Assembly (NCBI RefSeq): GCF_006547145.1 | Contig: NZ_CP041244.1 | Location: 4,030,001-4,094,000, forward strand | Length of the DNA stretch: 64,000 bases | From: Actinomadura sp. WMMA1423 | GTDB lineage: Bacteria > Actinomycetota > Actinomycetes > Streptosporangiales > Streptosporangiaceae | Reading direction: 5' to 3' | Part shown: positions 34,616 to 43,647 of the stretch, one piece after another | Layout of the letters: every line of letters begins with the position of its first letter | Position numbering within the stretch: position 1 is the stretch's first letter | Translations under genes and position numbers: made by a program | The notes under the pieces: generated by a model | Told to the model about the DNA's origin: nothing | Seen by the model: the letters and a program-made list of their open reading frames with translations, nothing else | Databases searched by the model: none

Positions 34616-35829
34616 CAGGCCACCTCGCGTACGTCGATCTGGCCCGTGACGGCGGCCGCAATCAGGGCCACTCGGCGCTCACGAGCGAGTTCGATGAACC
34701 GCTCTGTCTCTTCGATGAGTTGAGAGATCTTTGCAGTCTGCTCATCCAAGTGGTCTGCGAGACGGCGCTGTTCATCGACGGCCGGAAGCTTCACAACCAG
34801 TTCGCGAATGTCCCGCTGGGAGATCTTCTGCATCGAGTGGCTCATGCCTTTCGATGCCGCACTGATTTGTACTCGCATGCTTGGCGAGGCAAGTGCATAG
34901 GCGACGAACGACGGATCCGCGTCAACTGTCAGGGAGATGGCGTAGGTGAGGTCCGAAAGAAGCAACCGTGGGTAGTCGCCATCGACTACGGCAGCGGCTC
35001 CTACCAGGTCCTTAGTGTTTGAACGAGACATAACGAGTTCACCCCGCCGAACCGCAAACTCTGGCCGCGGAGCCTCGTCGTCAGGGAGCCTCTTGTTCTC
35101 CGCAGGATCGAAGCGTCCGGTATTGGCACATCCGACTTTCAGGACACCCCACTCCGAGAGGCCATCCGCTGGCCAACTCTCGCAAGTGGGACTCCAGCCC
35201 TGACGAATCGTCTCAATGACCCTCCGCAACTCTACTTGCGCGCCGTTCGAGGTTGCGTGCGCGATAACGGCAGTTCGTCGCTCACGAAGAAGCTTGATGA
35301 GGTGTTGTTCCTCGTCGATTAGCGTGTCGATGCGGGCGGTCTCGCGGTCGAGGTAGTCGGCGATGGCGCGCTGCTCTTGGAAGGGCGGAACAGGGACAGC
35401 CAGGGTGTTGAGCTGCGCTGTTCCGATGCCAGGTTGTGCAGCTGTTTGGGAGTACTGCCCGAGATTCATCACCTGTAGGAGATAAGCAAGCCAGCGAGCT
35501 TCGACCGTGGCCGTAGGGCGCGCAACGATCGCATGCTCCGATGCCCAGAAGTCACCCGACACAAGATGCACGTTGCCGCACAACGCACCCTGCCGCCCGA
35601 TCAGGATGCATGTTCCTTGGTGGGTCTTCGCCTCGGTGTAGCCGCGGAGACCGTTGCCGCCATAGACTGGATAGGTCCCCGTTGACTCAATCGAATCGGC
35701 GGTTATTGCCTCCCCTGCCTGCATTCCTGGCACGATGTACTTCAGTTTCGACTCGGACCAGTCAAGCGGAAGGGCGAGCCCTTGCAACCAGCCGATCCTT
35801 GTGGACCCCATCTCCCGTGCAGGTGTCAT
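34615..35829 (-). CDS. hsdS: Type I restriction enzyme specificity subunit
   Basis: A 404-aa subunit with two target recognition domains. TRD1 covers roughly 20-150 (LPLDWSESKLKYIV…AQLNTLAVPVPPFQEQRAIADYLDRETARID) and TRD2 roughly 200-340 (VELRRVIETIRQGWSPTCE…DIRELVVKLPAVDEQRRLADHLDEQTAKIS). Each ends in a helical spacer with the repeated EQR-A-DYLD/ADHLD motif. It reads a bipartite DNA sequence and joins HsdM and HsdR. It is coupled to hsdM by an ATGA overlap. Confidence 0.95.
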   Translation of the reverse strand: MTPAREMGSTRIGWLQGLALPLDWSESKLKYIVPGMQAGEAITADSIESTGTYPVYGGNGLRGYTEAKTHQGTCILIGRQGALCGNVHLVSGDFWASEHAIVARPTATVEARWLAYLLQVMNLGQYSQTAAQPGIGTAQLNTLAVPVPPFQEQRAIADYLDRETARIDTLIDEEQHLIKLLRERRTAVIAHATSNGAQVELRRVIETIRQGWSPTCESWPADGLSEWGVLKVGCANTGRFDPAENKRLPDDEAPRPEFAVRRGELVMSRSNTKDLVGAAAVVDGDYPRLLLSDLTYAISLTVDADPSFVAYALASPSMRVQISAASKGMSHSMQKISQRDIRELVVKLPAVDEQRRLADHLDEQTAKISQLIEETERFIELARERRVALIAAAVTGQIDVREVA

Positions 35830-37571
35830 CCTTCCACATCCTTCAGCAGGTCTATGATCTTGGCTACCTGCTTCTCCAAGTCAGCGTCGATTTCGGCGAG
35901 GGGTCGGGGCGGCACGTACTTGTAGAAGTGGCGGGTGAAAGGGATCTCGTAACCCGTCTTGACCTTGCCCCAGTCGATCCAGGCGTCAGATACGTGAGGC
36001 TTTACTTCAGTGTCGAAGTACAGCTGGATGACCTCGACCTTTCCCGCAGGTCCGGCGGTCGAGCCGCCATAGGTAAAGGGCACGTTCTCGGTGTCGCGTT
36101 TCTTGGAGTCGGGCTTCGGCTTGCCCTTGCGATCCACAACCGGCTTGCCGTCCTCACCCAGCAATGGACGCTCAACGGTAATGGCCCAGTAACCGAACTC
36201 GTCATTACGCAGCACCTTCGAGAAGTTCGGATCGGCGTCGGTGAAGTCGGCGTACAGACGGAGCACTTTTGCGCGATCAGTGTCGCTGAGTTCGCGGTTC
36301 TTGCTGCCGAGATTCTTGCGCATCTTCGTCCAGAACGAACTGCCGTCAATGAGCTGGACCAAGCCCCTGCGGTCGGGGTGCTTAGTGTTGTCGAGGATCC
36401 AAATGTAGGTAGCGATGCCGGTGTTGAAGAACATGTTAGTCGGCAGAGCCACGATCGCCTCGACCAAGTCGTTCTCCAGAAGCCACCTGCGGATATTCGA
36501 CGGGCCGGACTCTGCGGCGCCGTTGAAGAGCGGCGAACCGTTCATAACGATCCCGACCCGGCCGCCGCCGTCCTCGGGGGCGCGCATCTTGTGCGCCAGG
36601 TGCAGCAGGAACAGCATCTGCCCGTCTGAGGTGGAGGGCAGGCCCGGCGCGAATCGGCCGTACGGGCCGGCGGCGTCGCGTTCCTTGGTGACGGCCTTGG
36701 CGTACTGCTTCCAGTCGACGCCGTACGGCGGGTTGGACATGCAGAAGTCGAACTGGCGGCCCTTGAAGGCGTCGTCAGTGAGCGTGTTGCCGAAGGCGAT
36801 GTTGGACGCGTCGTGGCCCTTGGCGAGCAGGTCGGACTTGCAGATCGCGTACGACTGGGGGTTGTACTCCTGGCCGAACAGCCTCAGCCGGGCGTCCGGG
36901 TTCTGCGCGAGCAGGTGCTCCTCGGCCAGGGCGAGCATGCCGCCGGTGCCGGCGGTGGGGTCGTAGAGCGTGCGGACGATTCCTGCCTCGGTCAGGTCGG
37001 CGTCCTTCTCGGCGAACAGCAGGTCGACCAGCAGCCGGATCGCATCGCGCGGCGTGTAGTGGTCACCAGAGGTCTCGTTCGCGGCCTCGTTGAACTTGCG
37101 GATGATGTACTCGAACGCGTCACCCATGTCGGCGTTGGACACGACATCGGGGTGCAGGTCGACGGCGCCGAAGGACTTCACGATTTCTCGCAGGAGACCG
37201 GCCTTCTCCAGGGCGATGATCTCCTTCTTGAAGTCGAAGTACTCGAACACATCGACATCGGCGGAGAACCGGTCGACATAGTCGACGAGGTTGTCCTCGA
37301 GCCCGTCCGCGTCCTGCAGCAGGTTGGCGAAGCTGTACTTCGAGGTGTTGTAGAACGGACGGCCAGTGGCCTTCTTGACCTCGATCCGGAGCCGGTTCGG
37401 GTTCTCGTATGCCGCAGCCAGTTCCCGGACAGTCTCGCGGTCCGGCTCCAGGATGCAGTCGAGGCGTCGGAGGATCGTGAACGGGAGGATCACGTTCCCG
37501 TACTGGTTGGGGCGGTAGGGCCCCCGAAGCTGGTCAGCGATCGACCAGATGAAACTACCGAGCGTGCTCAC
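35826..37571 (-). CDS. hsdM: Type I restriction enzyme methylase subunit
   Basis: A 581-aa N6-adenine methyltransferase. Its HsdM N-terminal helical domain starts STLGSFIWSIADQLRGPYRPNQYG, the SAM site is DPTAGTGGM (204-212) and the catalytic motif is NPPY (280-283). I chose GTG 37571, preceded by AGGAG at good spacing; an ATG at 37592 would add 7 residues and lack a ribosome site. It is first of a four-gene operon (M-S-R-AlbA_2) and protects host DNA. Confidence 0.95.
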   Translation of the reverse strand: MSTLGSFIWSIADQLRGPYRPNQYGNVILPFTILRRLDCILEPDRETVRELAAAYENPNRLRIEVKKATGRPFYNTSKYSFANLLQDADGLEDNLVDYVDRFSADVDVFEYFDFKKEIIALEKAGLLREIVKSFGAVDLHPDVVSNADMGDAFEYIIRKFNEAANETSGDHYTPRDAIRLLVDLLFAEKDADLTEAGIVRTLYDPTAGTGGMLALAEEHLLAQNPDARLRLFGQEYNPQSYAICKSDLLAKGHDASNIAFGNTLTDDAFKGRQFDFCMSNPPYGVDWKQYAKAVTKERDAAGPYGRFAPGLPSTSDGQMLFLLHLAHKMRAPEDGGGRVGIVMNGSPLFNGAAESGPSNIRRWLLENDLVEAIVALPTNMFFNTGIATYIWILDNTKHPDRRGLVQLIDGSSFWTKMRKNLGSKNRELSDTDRAKVLRLYADFTDADPNFSKVLRNDEFGYWAITVERPLLGEDGKPVVDRKGKPKPDSKKRDTENVPFTYGGSTAGPAGKVEVIQLYFDTEVKPHVSDAWIDWGKVKTGYEIPFTRHFYKYVPPRPLAEIDADLEKQVAKIIDLLKDVEG

Positions 37572-38410
37572 AAGGCTCCTCACGAGGATCACTCAACGTG
37601 CATGGCTGTGCCAGCCCCGCTGGGGAAGTCACCCTCCCCAAAGGCAACATACGTCCGCTGACGGGGCGTCATGAAGCCATCCTTACGCGCCCCGGTCTCG
37701 CATGGGTTGGTGAGTCAAGCGGAATGTTAGGCCCGCCCGTACCGTAGCGGAGGGGGCCGACACAATACGCGGGCAACGAGAGATCAGGCAGAACTCCGCC
37801 TCGGACAGGCTGCACGCTATCGGGCCACTTTGGACCATCGCGGACGATGCCCAGATCCGGTGCGGGCAGGTACCAGTGTCGTCTGAGGCTTGGTAGTCAA
37901 GGAGACGGTCAACGGTCTTTCGTCAGGTCTGCACGCGCGCACACCGCCTGAGCAGGACGAGCCGTGGCGTATGCGCCCTCGAAGTCGGCATCGCCGTCGC
38001 GACCGTAGACGCTGATGGTGTCCCCTGTGGTCAGTGCCGCGGTGGCCGTGTTCACCCCCTCGCCGTCGTTGATGTCGGTGGCGGGGCAGGCGCGCCGGCG
38101 CCGGCGCTGCGACCTGCCCAGGCAGTGGACGCACAGACAGACCAGACATCTCAATCAGCTCCGTTCCCCATTGCGAGATGCGGCATCGTCGCCGTCACGG
38201 TTCCGGGGAAGGCAGCGGCCCGACGCAGACGGGGCTCACACCCCGGCAAGCGCCGGGTGTGAGCCCCTAGCCAGGCAGCATGCACCTGCCAGGCGTGCCC
38301 CACCCTCGCCGTGCACCTCGGGCGACGCCACCCACCAGTCGGCGTGTGTCGCCGCTCTGCGTGGCTACTTCGGCCGGTGAGCGGGGGACGATCCAGCGCT
38401 GGTCCGCCTG
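37572..38410. other. Gene-poor junction between the restriction operon and the integrase gene
   Basis: No intact gene is seen. A minus-strand fragment ending at 37909 (TDINDGEGVNTATAALTTGDT…ADFEGAYATARPAQAV) looks like the C-terminal part of a truncated protein with no recognised start. The stretch next to the integrase 3' end is where an attachment site would be expected. Confidence 0.45.
38231..38267. other. Long GC hairpin at the integrase end of the element
   Basis: A 16-bp stem (GGGGCTCACACCC-GGC with GCCGGGTGTGAGCCCC, one bulged C) and a 4-base loop, 144 bp beyond the integrase stop. There is no U-run on either strand. It could be a terminator, or part of an attachment-site or recombination region. 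Confidence 0.6.
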
Positions 38411-40111
38411 TCAGGACGCTTCGACGATGGTGCTGGGGTCGGCCCCGTCACCACGGCTGACTGGCGGCCCGGCATCGGTTTTGTGGCCACCCGCGTCATC
38501 GGGTCTGGGCTGTGCGCGGTCTTGCAAGGCGGACATCCCGTTTCGCTTAAGTGAGTGGTCGGCGTTGAGGACGATGGCGGCGGCGTCTTCGGCGGACTGG
38601 CTCGCCAACTGCGGCAGGACGCTGGTGTAGATGTCGGAGGCGATGGAGATGGAGGAGAGCCGTAGTGTCTCCTGCACGACCTTCATGTCGTATCCGGCGG
38701 CCAGCAGGAAGGTGGCTGCGCCATGGCGGAGGTCGTGCAACCGGATCGGTGGTAGCCCGGCCTCCATGGACAGTTGTTCGAACTGTTCGGTGACGTCGTT
38801 GGGGTTGACCGGCTGACCGGTGGGTGTGGTGAAGACGAAGCCGGTCTCGGTCCAGGTTTCGCCTGCGGCGAGGCGTTCGGTGTTCTGCCGGGCTTTGTGG
38901 GCGCGTAGTTCTTTGACTGTGGTCGAGTCCAGGCTGATGGTGGCTTCTCCGGCTTCGGATTTGGGTTTGCCTTCGAAGGTGTCGGGGCCGATCTGGGTGA
39001 TCTGCCAGCGGATCGCGGCAGTACCGGCGTTCAGGTCGAGGTCGGACCAGCGCAGGCCACAGGATTCGCCGCGCCGCAGGCCACGGAAGGCGATCAGATG
39101 GAACTGGGCATATAGGCGGTGGCGGCGGGCCCGCTGGAGGAACTTATTGGTCAGGGCCGGGGTCCACACCATCACCGGGGACGGGCGGGGAGCGCCGATG
39201 TAGGCGTCCAGCCGATTGATCCGGTCCCCGATCCGCTTGTGCGGTTCGAGCTTGGACATGCGCCTGCGGCGCGCGTTCATCGTCTGGACGTGCGCGGCGA
39301 AGTCTTGTTCCCACTGGGCGATGCGTTCGTCGGTCCACACCAGGGCCTTGGGCGCTTTCCCAGACGGGAGCTCTGCCAGGGAGGCGACGTTGATCTCGAT
39401 GAGTCTTTCCCGGATCGCCTTGTTCAGCGCCGCGCGCAGCGTTGCACGGATCCGCTGCTTGCTGGCCGCGCTGACCACGCGCCGCCCTTTGACCTTGGCG
39501 CGCAGTCTGGGGTCGCAGGTCTCGCGGGCGCGGATGATCTGCTGGTTGAGCTCATCGATGGCGTCGAAGATGCGGTCGACGTCGCGGACACGCAACCGCT
39601 CGAGCTGGATGTGCCCGAGGTGGGGTTTGAGGTAGAGGCTGATGTGCTGGGCATAGCTGCGGCGGGTTCCCTCGCGTAGGTTGCGGCGTCCGGCCAGCCA
39701 TGTCTCCAAGTACTCCCCCACCGTGACCGACCGGGACAGGTCCTGCCCGACGCGGAATTTGCGACGCACCGTCTCCGGCTCCGGCAGTGCCTTGGTGGCT
39801 CGGACCGTCGTGGTGATCAGGTCCGCGATCTGTACTTGGGCGGTCGGGTCATCGGCGGCGATGGCCAGTAGTTCCTTGGCCTGGTTGAGGCCCGCCTCCG
39901 CGGCGTCCTGGGTGACGAATCCAGCACGGCGTAGTGGGCTGCGTCGTGTGCCCGCTGCGGTGGGTGGCAGTTCCAACTGGAAGGCCCAGGAGCCGTGGGT
40001 GCTGCTCCACCGGCCGTTACCGCGCCGCAGTTTCGGACACTTCACCCCCAGTCGTTTGCCGTGTTCGTCGCGGCATCCGCAGGTCTTGAACGTGCTTCCT
40101 TTGGCGGTCAT
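38411..40111 (-). CDS. Tyrosine site-specific integrase of the element
   Basis: A 566-aa integrase. It has an N-terminal arm-binding part with a CGC…KCPKL Cys pattern, a core-binding domain (about 130-330, SVTVGEYLETWLAGRRNLREGTRRSYAQH) and a catalytic domain. Catalytic residues: Arg346 (FRGLRRGES), His459/Arg462 (RLHDLRHG) and Tyr495 (ASDIYTSVLP). The usual LGHSS box reads LRLSS, a known variant in actinobacterial ICE integrases. It lies 3' to 5' toward the left boundary, one base after the excisionase-like gene. Confidence 0.93.
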   Translation of the reverse strand: MTAKGSTFKTCGCRDEHGKRLGVKCPKLRRGNGRWSSTHGSWAFQLELPPTAAGTRRSPLRRAGFVTQDAAEAGLNQAKELLAIAADDPTAQVQIADLITTTVRATKALPEPETVRRKFRVGQDLSRSVTVGEYLETWLAGRRNLREGTRRSYAQHISLYLKPHLGHIQLERLRVRDVDRIFDAIDELNQQIIRARETCDPRLRAKVKGRRVVSAASKQRIRATLRAALNKAIRERLIEINVASLAELPSGKAPKALVWTDERIAQWEQDFAAHVQTMNARRRRMSKLEPHKRIGDRINRLDAYIGAPRPSPVMVWTPALTNKFLQRARRHRLYAQFHLIAFRGLRRGESCGLRWSDLDLNAGTAAIRWQITQIGPDTFEGKPKSEAGEATISLDSTTVKELRAHKARQNTERLAAGETWTETGFVFTTPTGQPVNPNDVTEQFEQLSMEAGLPPIRLHDLRHGAATFLLAAGYDMKVVQETLRLSSISIASDIYTSVLPQLASQSAEDAAAIVLNADHSLKRNGMSALQDRAQPRPDDAGGHKTDAGPPVSRGDGADPSTIVEAS

Positions 40112-40387
40112 TCAGCCCTCTGCCTCGCTGTTGGGAGGCTGCCCGGCGTTGGTGCACTGGTCGCCACTGGCGGGCGGTTGTGGGCTGAAGCCCAACGTGG
40201 CCTGCAGGTCGGCGGTGGACACCCTGTAGCTCTGGCCGACCTGTAGCACCCGGCAGGGGAAGTCCCCGGTGCGGGCGAGTTGGTAGGCCTTGGTGCGTCC
40301 GATGCCGAACGCGCGTCCGGCGGTGACCAGGTCGATGGTGACGGGCAGCGAACGGAGTTCCGCTGGAGTCAGTCCGGGCTTCACCAT
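40112..40387 (-). CDS. Excisionase-like HTH protein
   Basis: A 91-aa protein with a MerR/excisionase-type winged HTH: LPVTIDLVTAGRAFGIGRTKAYQLARTGDFPCRVLQVGQSYRVSTADLQATLG. Placed directly before the integrase gene, it is the expected recombination directionality factor. It overlaps the end of the upstream zinc-finger-like gene by 7 bases. It may also act as a regulator of the integrase. Confidence 0.85.
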   Translation of the reverse strand: MVKPGLTPAELRSLPVTIDLVTAGRAFGIGRTKAYQLARTGDFPCRVLQVGQSYRVSTADLQATLGFSPQPPASGDQCTNAGQPPNSEAEG

Positions 40388-40860
40388 GCACCTCCGGCAG
40401 CCGGCGCCGCCCCACGCGGGCCGGGAGGCCCCCAGGGGCGGGCGTCGGCAGTGCGGGTGTCACGGGCGTCCTCCAGCGGGTCATAGCCGCTCCAGCAGCC
40501 GGGCGAGAGTCCCCTGCCACGCGGGCGGGCGTGTCCGGCCAGTGCGGAGCGCCCGTATCGACGCTCGCCTCGCCCCCATTGGTCAAGGCCACCACCGCGA
40601 TGGTCCGTCACCTGAAGGATCGTTACCGGTGGGGCGATGAGCTGCGGACGGCCTGCCGGGACGGTCAGGTGCCAGGCGTCGCCGCATCGATAGGCGCGCA
40701 ACCTGATGCCGGGCGCAGCGATGCGGGCGGCGTGCCGGGCGGTGCGGCGGCTGGCGTAGCGGGCACGTCCGCACCGCCCGCACAGGCAGAGCTGAAGACT
40801 GGCCAGCAGTTCCACGACCCGGCCTCGCCCTGCAGTTCCGCCGTACCGGTTGTTGGTCAT
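40381..40860 (-). CDS. Small Cys-rich element protein
   Basis: A 159-aa protein of unknown function. The middle has CLCGRCGRARYASRRTARHAARIAAPGIRLRAYRCGDAWHLT, a Cys/His pattern that could bind zinc and recurs in actinobacterial mobile elements. The C-terminus is low-complexity Gly/Pro/Arg. It is coupled by ATGA to the upstream methyltransferase gene and overlaps the excisionase-like gene. Confidence 0.65.
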   Translation of the reverse strand: MTNNRYGGTAGRGRVVELLASLQLCLCGRCGRARYASRRTARHAARIAAPGIRLRAYRCGDAWHLTVPAGRPQLIAPPVTILQVTDHRGGGLDQWGRGERRYGRSALAGHARPRGRGLSPGCWSGYDPLEDARDTRTADARPWGPPGPRGAAPAAGGAW

Positions 40861-41741
40861 CGGGTCGCCTCCCGCAGGTCGGTGGTGCGTCGGAAGAGGA
40901 GAAGGTCCTCGTGGGCGGTGGCACAGGCGGGAATGCCGCGGTCGCGGGCGCGGCGGGTTTCCAGCATCTGGAAGAAGGAGGCCCGGTTGACCAGACCGCC
41001 GTCGCGTAGACCCGCGAGCAAGGCGACGTACCGTCCGATCAAGGCGAGACCGTGGTGTTGGGCGGTGTCGATGACCTGGCCGGGCAGGTCGATCAGCTCG
41101 CCTTTGACCCGGATTGGGCGGGTGGTCACGGCGATCACGCCGACGGGGTGCAGGAGTGTGGCGCTGCCGGCGAGGATGCGGCCGAAGGCGTCCAGAAGGC
41201 CGGGTAGGGGCTGATGGGCGAGGTTGCCGCGGTCGGTGGAGTAGCGGTGGTGGCGTTTGTCGATCTTTCCGCCGCCGTTGTCGCGCCCGGAGCGGATGTG
41301 CCCGTGGGTGTGGGAGCCGTAGGGCGGTGAGGTGAGCACCAGCGCCGCCTTGCCGTGCAGGGCGCGGTAGATGGTGGCGATGTTGCGGGCGTCTCCGCAC
41401 GCCAGTTGGGGTGTGCCGGTGGCGCCTTGGGTGTGAGCGTGGCGCAGGTTGTCCAGCGTGAGGTGAACGAAGTCGGGTTCGTACTCCACGCCGGCGGCGT
41501 TGCGGCCGAGGTGGATGGCCTCGACCAGGGTGGTGCCTATTCCGCACATCGGGTCGATGACCAGATCACCGGGATGGGTGAACGCTTTGATGACGGTGGA
41601 GGCGATGGCGGGCAGCATCTTGCCGGGGTGGCGCATCGACTCGGGCGTGTAGCGGCCGTGGCGCTGCAGCCGGGACGGGCGCTGACCGGTTGCCAGCACC
41701 GACGGCAACGCCTGGGCGCGGGAGAGGTCTTCGTGGTTCAT
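40857..41741 (-). CDS. DNA methyltransferase (N4/N6 type), orphan
   Basis: A 294-aa beta-class-like DNA amino-methyltransferase. Motif I is GDLVIDPMCGIGTTLVEAI and the catalytic motif is VLTSPPYGSHTHG; TSPPY is typical of N4-cytosine or some N6-adenine enzymes. No restriction enzyme lies beside it, so it may protect the element during transfer into hosts with restriction systems. It overlaps the degenerate paralogue upstream by ATGA. Confidence 0.88.
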   Translation of the reverse strand: MNHEDLSRAQALPSVLATGQRPSRLQRHGRYTPESMRHPGKMLPAIASTVIKAFTHPGDLVIDPMCGIGTTLVEAIHLGRNAAGVEYEPDFVHLTLDNLRHAHTQGATGTPQLACGDARNIATIYRALHGKAALVLTSPPYGSHTHGHIRSGRDNGGGKIDKRHHRYSTDRGNLAHQPLPGLLDAFGRILAGSATLLHPVGVIAVTTRPIRVKGELIDLPGQVIDTAQHHGLALIGRYVALLAGLRDGGLVNRASFFQMLETRRARDRGIPACATAHEDLLLFRRTTDLREATR

Positions 41742-42679
41742 CGGGTCCTCCCGCTGTACGGGCCGTCGGGACCAGGTGGACTCGCGGGCTGTTGAGGTTT
41801 GCCGAAGAGGGACACCGCGGCGTGGACGCCGACCGTAGGCGGGAGGGCGCTGGAACTGGTGTCGCGGAGTTGCGCGAGGTCGGTGGGACCCGCCTGGACG
41901 ACCAGTGCGTCGCCTTCGATCGGGACGCGCAGCGCGATGACGTGCTGGGCGTAGCGGAATCCCAGGCTCTGGGCGTGGCGGATGATGCGCGGCGCCGGGT
42001 CGATGAGGCGTCCGGCCTGGTGGCGGGTCGTCGTGATCATTGCCAGGACACCGTCGGGAGCCAGCACCCTCCACGCCGCTGCCATGAACAGCCCGAGTTG
42101 CTCGCTGGAGAGCATCCACAAGTCCGCGCGGCACGCCGGGCAGCGCGGCTCACCGACTCGGCGGGGACGGTGGCCACCGGTCTCGTAGGGCGGCGGGGCA
42201 CCGATGACCAGGGACACCTGGCCGAGGTGGTCCGCCAGGCCCTTGGCCATCTGGTCGGGCCGGACGGGGCGCATCTGCACTCGCGTCAGTTGTCGCTGAT
42301 CGAGGGTGACGCGGAGTCGGTTGCCGATGTACTGGGCGAGTGGAAAGTGCGGGACCAGTGCGAGGGCGCGGCGGTCGAGTTCGGAGGCTGTGATCAGGGT
42401 GGCTTCGCTGGTAGTGAAGCCTTCGACGACCATTGCCCCTTCGTGGGTGCAGGTACTGATCAGGTGCTGGGCCAGTTCTCGCCCGATGGTCCGGCGGTGC
42501 TGGACGCAGATTGCGGTATCGGACATCTCTCGGTTTGAGCGGGCACTTGGTCGATGCGACGGCTCCTCACTGGGAGGGTCCGAGCACAGCCAGACGGTCA
42601 GCGGGACCATGCGCCGCTCGCTGGCGGGCCGGTTGTTGCTGGTGGGCGGGTGGTTCGGGTTGGACGGTGTGTGGTTCAT
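41738..42679 (-). CDS. Divergent methyltransferase-like protein paired with the active enzyme
   Basis: A 313-aa protein starting at ATG 42679 (MNHTPSNPNHPP); an internal start at 42526 (MSDTAICVQ) is possible. The C-terminal part (LGLFMAAAWRVLAPDGVLAMITTTRHQAGRLIDPAPRIIRHAQSLGFRYAQHVIAL) is clearly methyltransferase-like. Motif I is eroded (EGFTTSEATL) and the catalytic position reads GAPPPYET rather than NPPY/SPPY. It probably pairs with the intact enzyme that follows at a 4-base overlap, perhaps as a DNA-binding half. Activity is uncertain. Confidence 0.65.
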   Translation of the reverse strand: MNHTPSNPNHPPTSNNRPASERRMVPLTVWLCSDPPSEEPSHRPSARSNREMSDTAICVQHRRTIGRELAQHLISTCTHEGAMVVEGFTTSEATLITASELDRRALALVPHFPLAQYIGNRLRVTLDQRQLTRVQMRPVRPDQMAKGLADHLGQVSLVIGAPPPYETGGHRPRRVGEPRCPACRADLWMLSSEQLGLFMAAAWRVLAPDGVLAMITTTRHQAGRLIDPAPRIIRHAQSLGFRYAQHVIALRVPIEGDALVVQAGPTDLAQLRDTSSSALPPTVGVHAAVSLFGKPQQPASPPGPDGPYSGRTR

Positions 42680-43149
42680 GCGCTGGGTGACCCGAGACGG
42701 CCACCCGATCCCCGTGCACCGATAAAGCACCGTCTAGGGGCCTGGTTTTCATGATCGGCCGGTTAAAGATCCGGTCAAGAGCGGCCGACCGGCTCATGGC
42801 CGGGCGCTCATATCCCTGCTGGCTCTGAGGCCCGAAAAGCCAGGCGGCTTGGGGGCTCGCTGAGGCTCTCGGGTGGGGCGCACCGTCCTCTGGGCAACCC
42901 AAGCCTGGATCAAGGATTCCGGGTGGGCTGTGAATTTCGGTCTGTTCGGCGGTGCTTCATGGGTGCCAGTCGAGATCACCGGTGAACGGTGCGGCCCTCG
43001 GGCGGACGGCCAGATACCCGGTCCCCGCCGCAATCATCCGTCCCACAGTCCCGTCAAGGAGGACGCCCGCAGCCCGAGGCCGCGTCGTTCCCCGGTTGAT
43101 CGCCCGGCTGGCAGCCGATTCCATCGATCGAGGTTTTGGAGACGCTGCC
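42680..43149. other. Divergent control region between methyltransferase and secretion operons
   Basis: No gene is supported. It must hold the promoters of both operons. A perfect 6-bp inverted repeat CCGGTC/GACCGG with a 10-base spacer lies at 42771-42792 and could be an operator. An oriT could also lie here or in the 59.9-60.8 kb gap; nothing decisive is visible. Confidence 0.45.
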
Positions 43150-43647
43150 ATGCGCACCCGCAAGTACTCACACCGAACCCTCCAACGACTCGTCCCGGAG
43201 TGGCCCACCCGAAACCGAGACGTGGACAGCCACACCGTTGAGCGGCCTGATGCCACCGCGTCCGAGCCTTCCGCAGGCAGCCGAGTACCGCTCCGGCCAC
43301 GGCCATCGCGGCGGCGGCTAGTGTCCGCGTCCCTGGTGTGGACGGCCGGATGCGTGATGACCGCGCTGCTGGTGCCCGGTGTCGCCGACGCCAGCACCAA
43401 CCTCGCCGCGGCGGCCTCGCTGGATGAGGTGATCACCAACCTGCGGAATGTGATCGTGGGGTTGCTGGTGGGGTTGGCGACCTTGTTCGCCACCATCGGC
43501 GGGGTCCGGTACATGCTGGCCGGCGGCGACCCTGGCGAGGTTGAGGCGGCCAAGAAGACCTTGCGGTATGCCGCGGTCGGGTACTCGGTCGCGGTCTTGG
43601 CGCCGCTGCTGGTCAAGATCCTCCAGGGCATCGTCGGCGCGCCGTGA
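43150..43647 (+). CDS. VirB2-like small membrane subunit of the T4SS
   Basis: A 165-aa protein. A basic N-terminus and signal-like segment (RRRLVSASLVWTAGCVMTALLVPGVADAST) precede two membrane helices: VITNLRNVIVGLLVGLATLFATIGGVRYMLAGGDPGEVEAAKKTLRYAAVGYSVAVLAPLLVKIL. This is the pilin-like layout of actinobacterial and Gram-positive T4SS (VirB2/TrbC type). ATG 43150 follows a GGAG. It is first gene of the operon, its stop overlapping the next GTG start. Confidence 0.8.
   Translation: MRTRKYSHRTLQRLVPEWPTRNRDVDSHTVERPDATASEPSAGSRVPLRPRPSRRRLVSASLVWTAGCVMTALLVPGVADASTNLAAAASLDEVITNLRNVIVGLLVGLATLFATIGGVRYMLAGGDPGEVEAAKKTLRYAAVGYSVAVLAPLLVKILQGIVGAP

Noticed and set aside
37909..38154. A small complete gene (81 codons) near the integrase
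   Set aside because: Its N-terminal half is Arg/Cys-rich and not protein-like; only the last 55 residues look real, so it is treated as a truncated fragment.
42952..43149. An upstream ATG (42952) as the start of the VirB2-like protein
   Set aside because: It would add 66 low-complexity Arg/Pro residues before a sequence that begins with a proper ribosome site and ATG at 43150.
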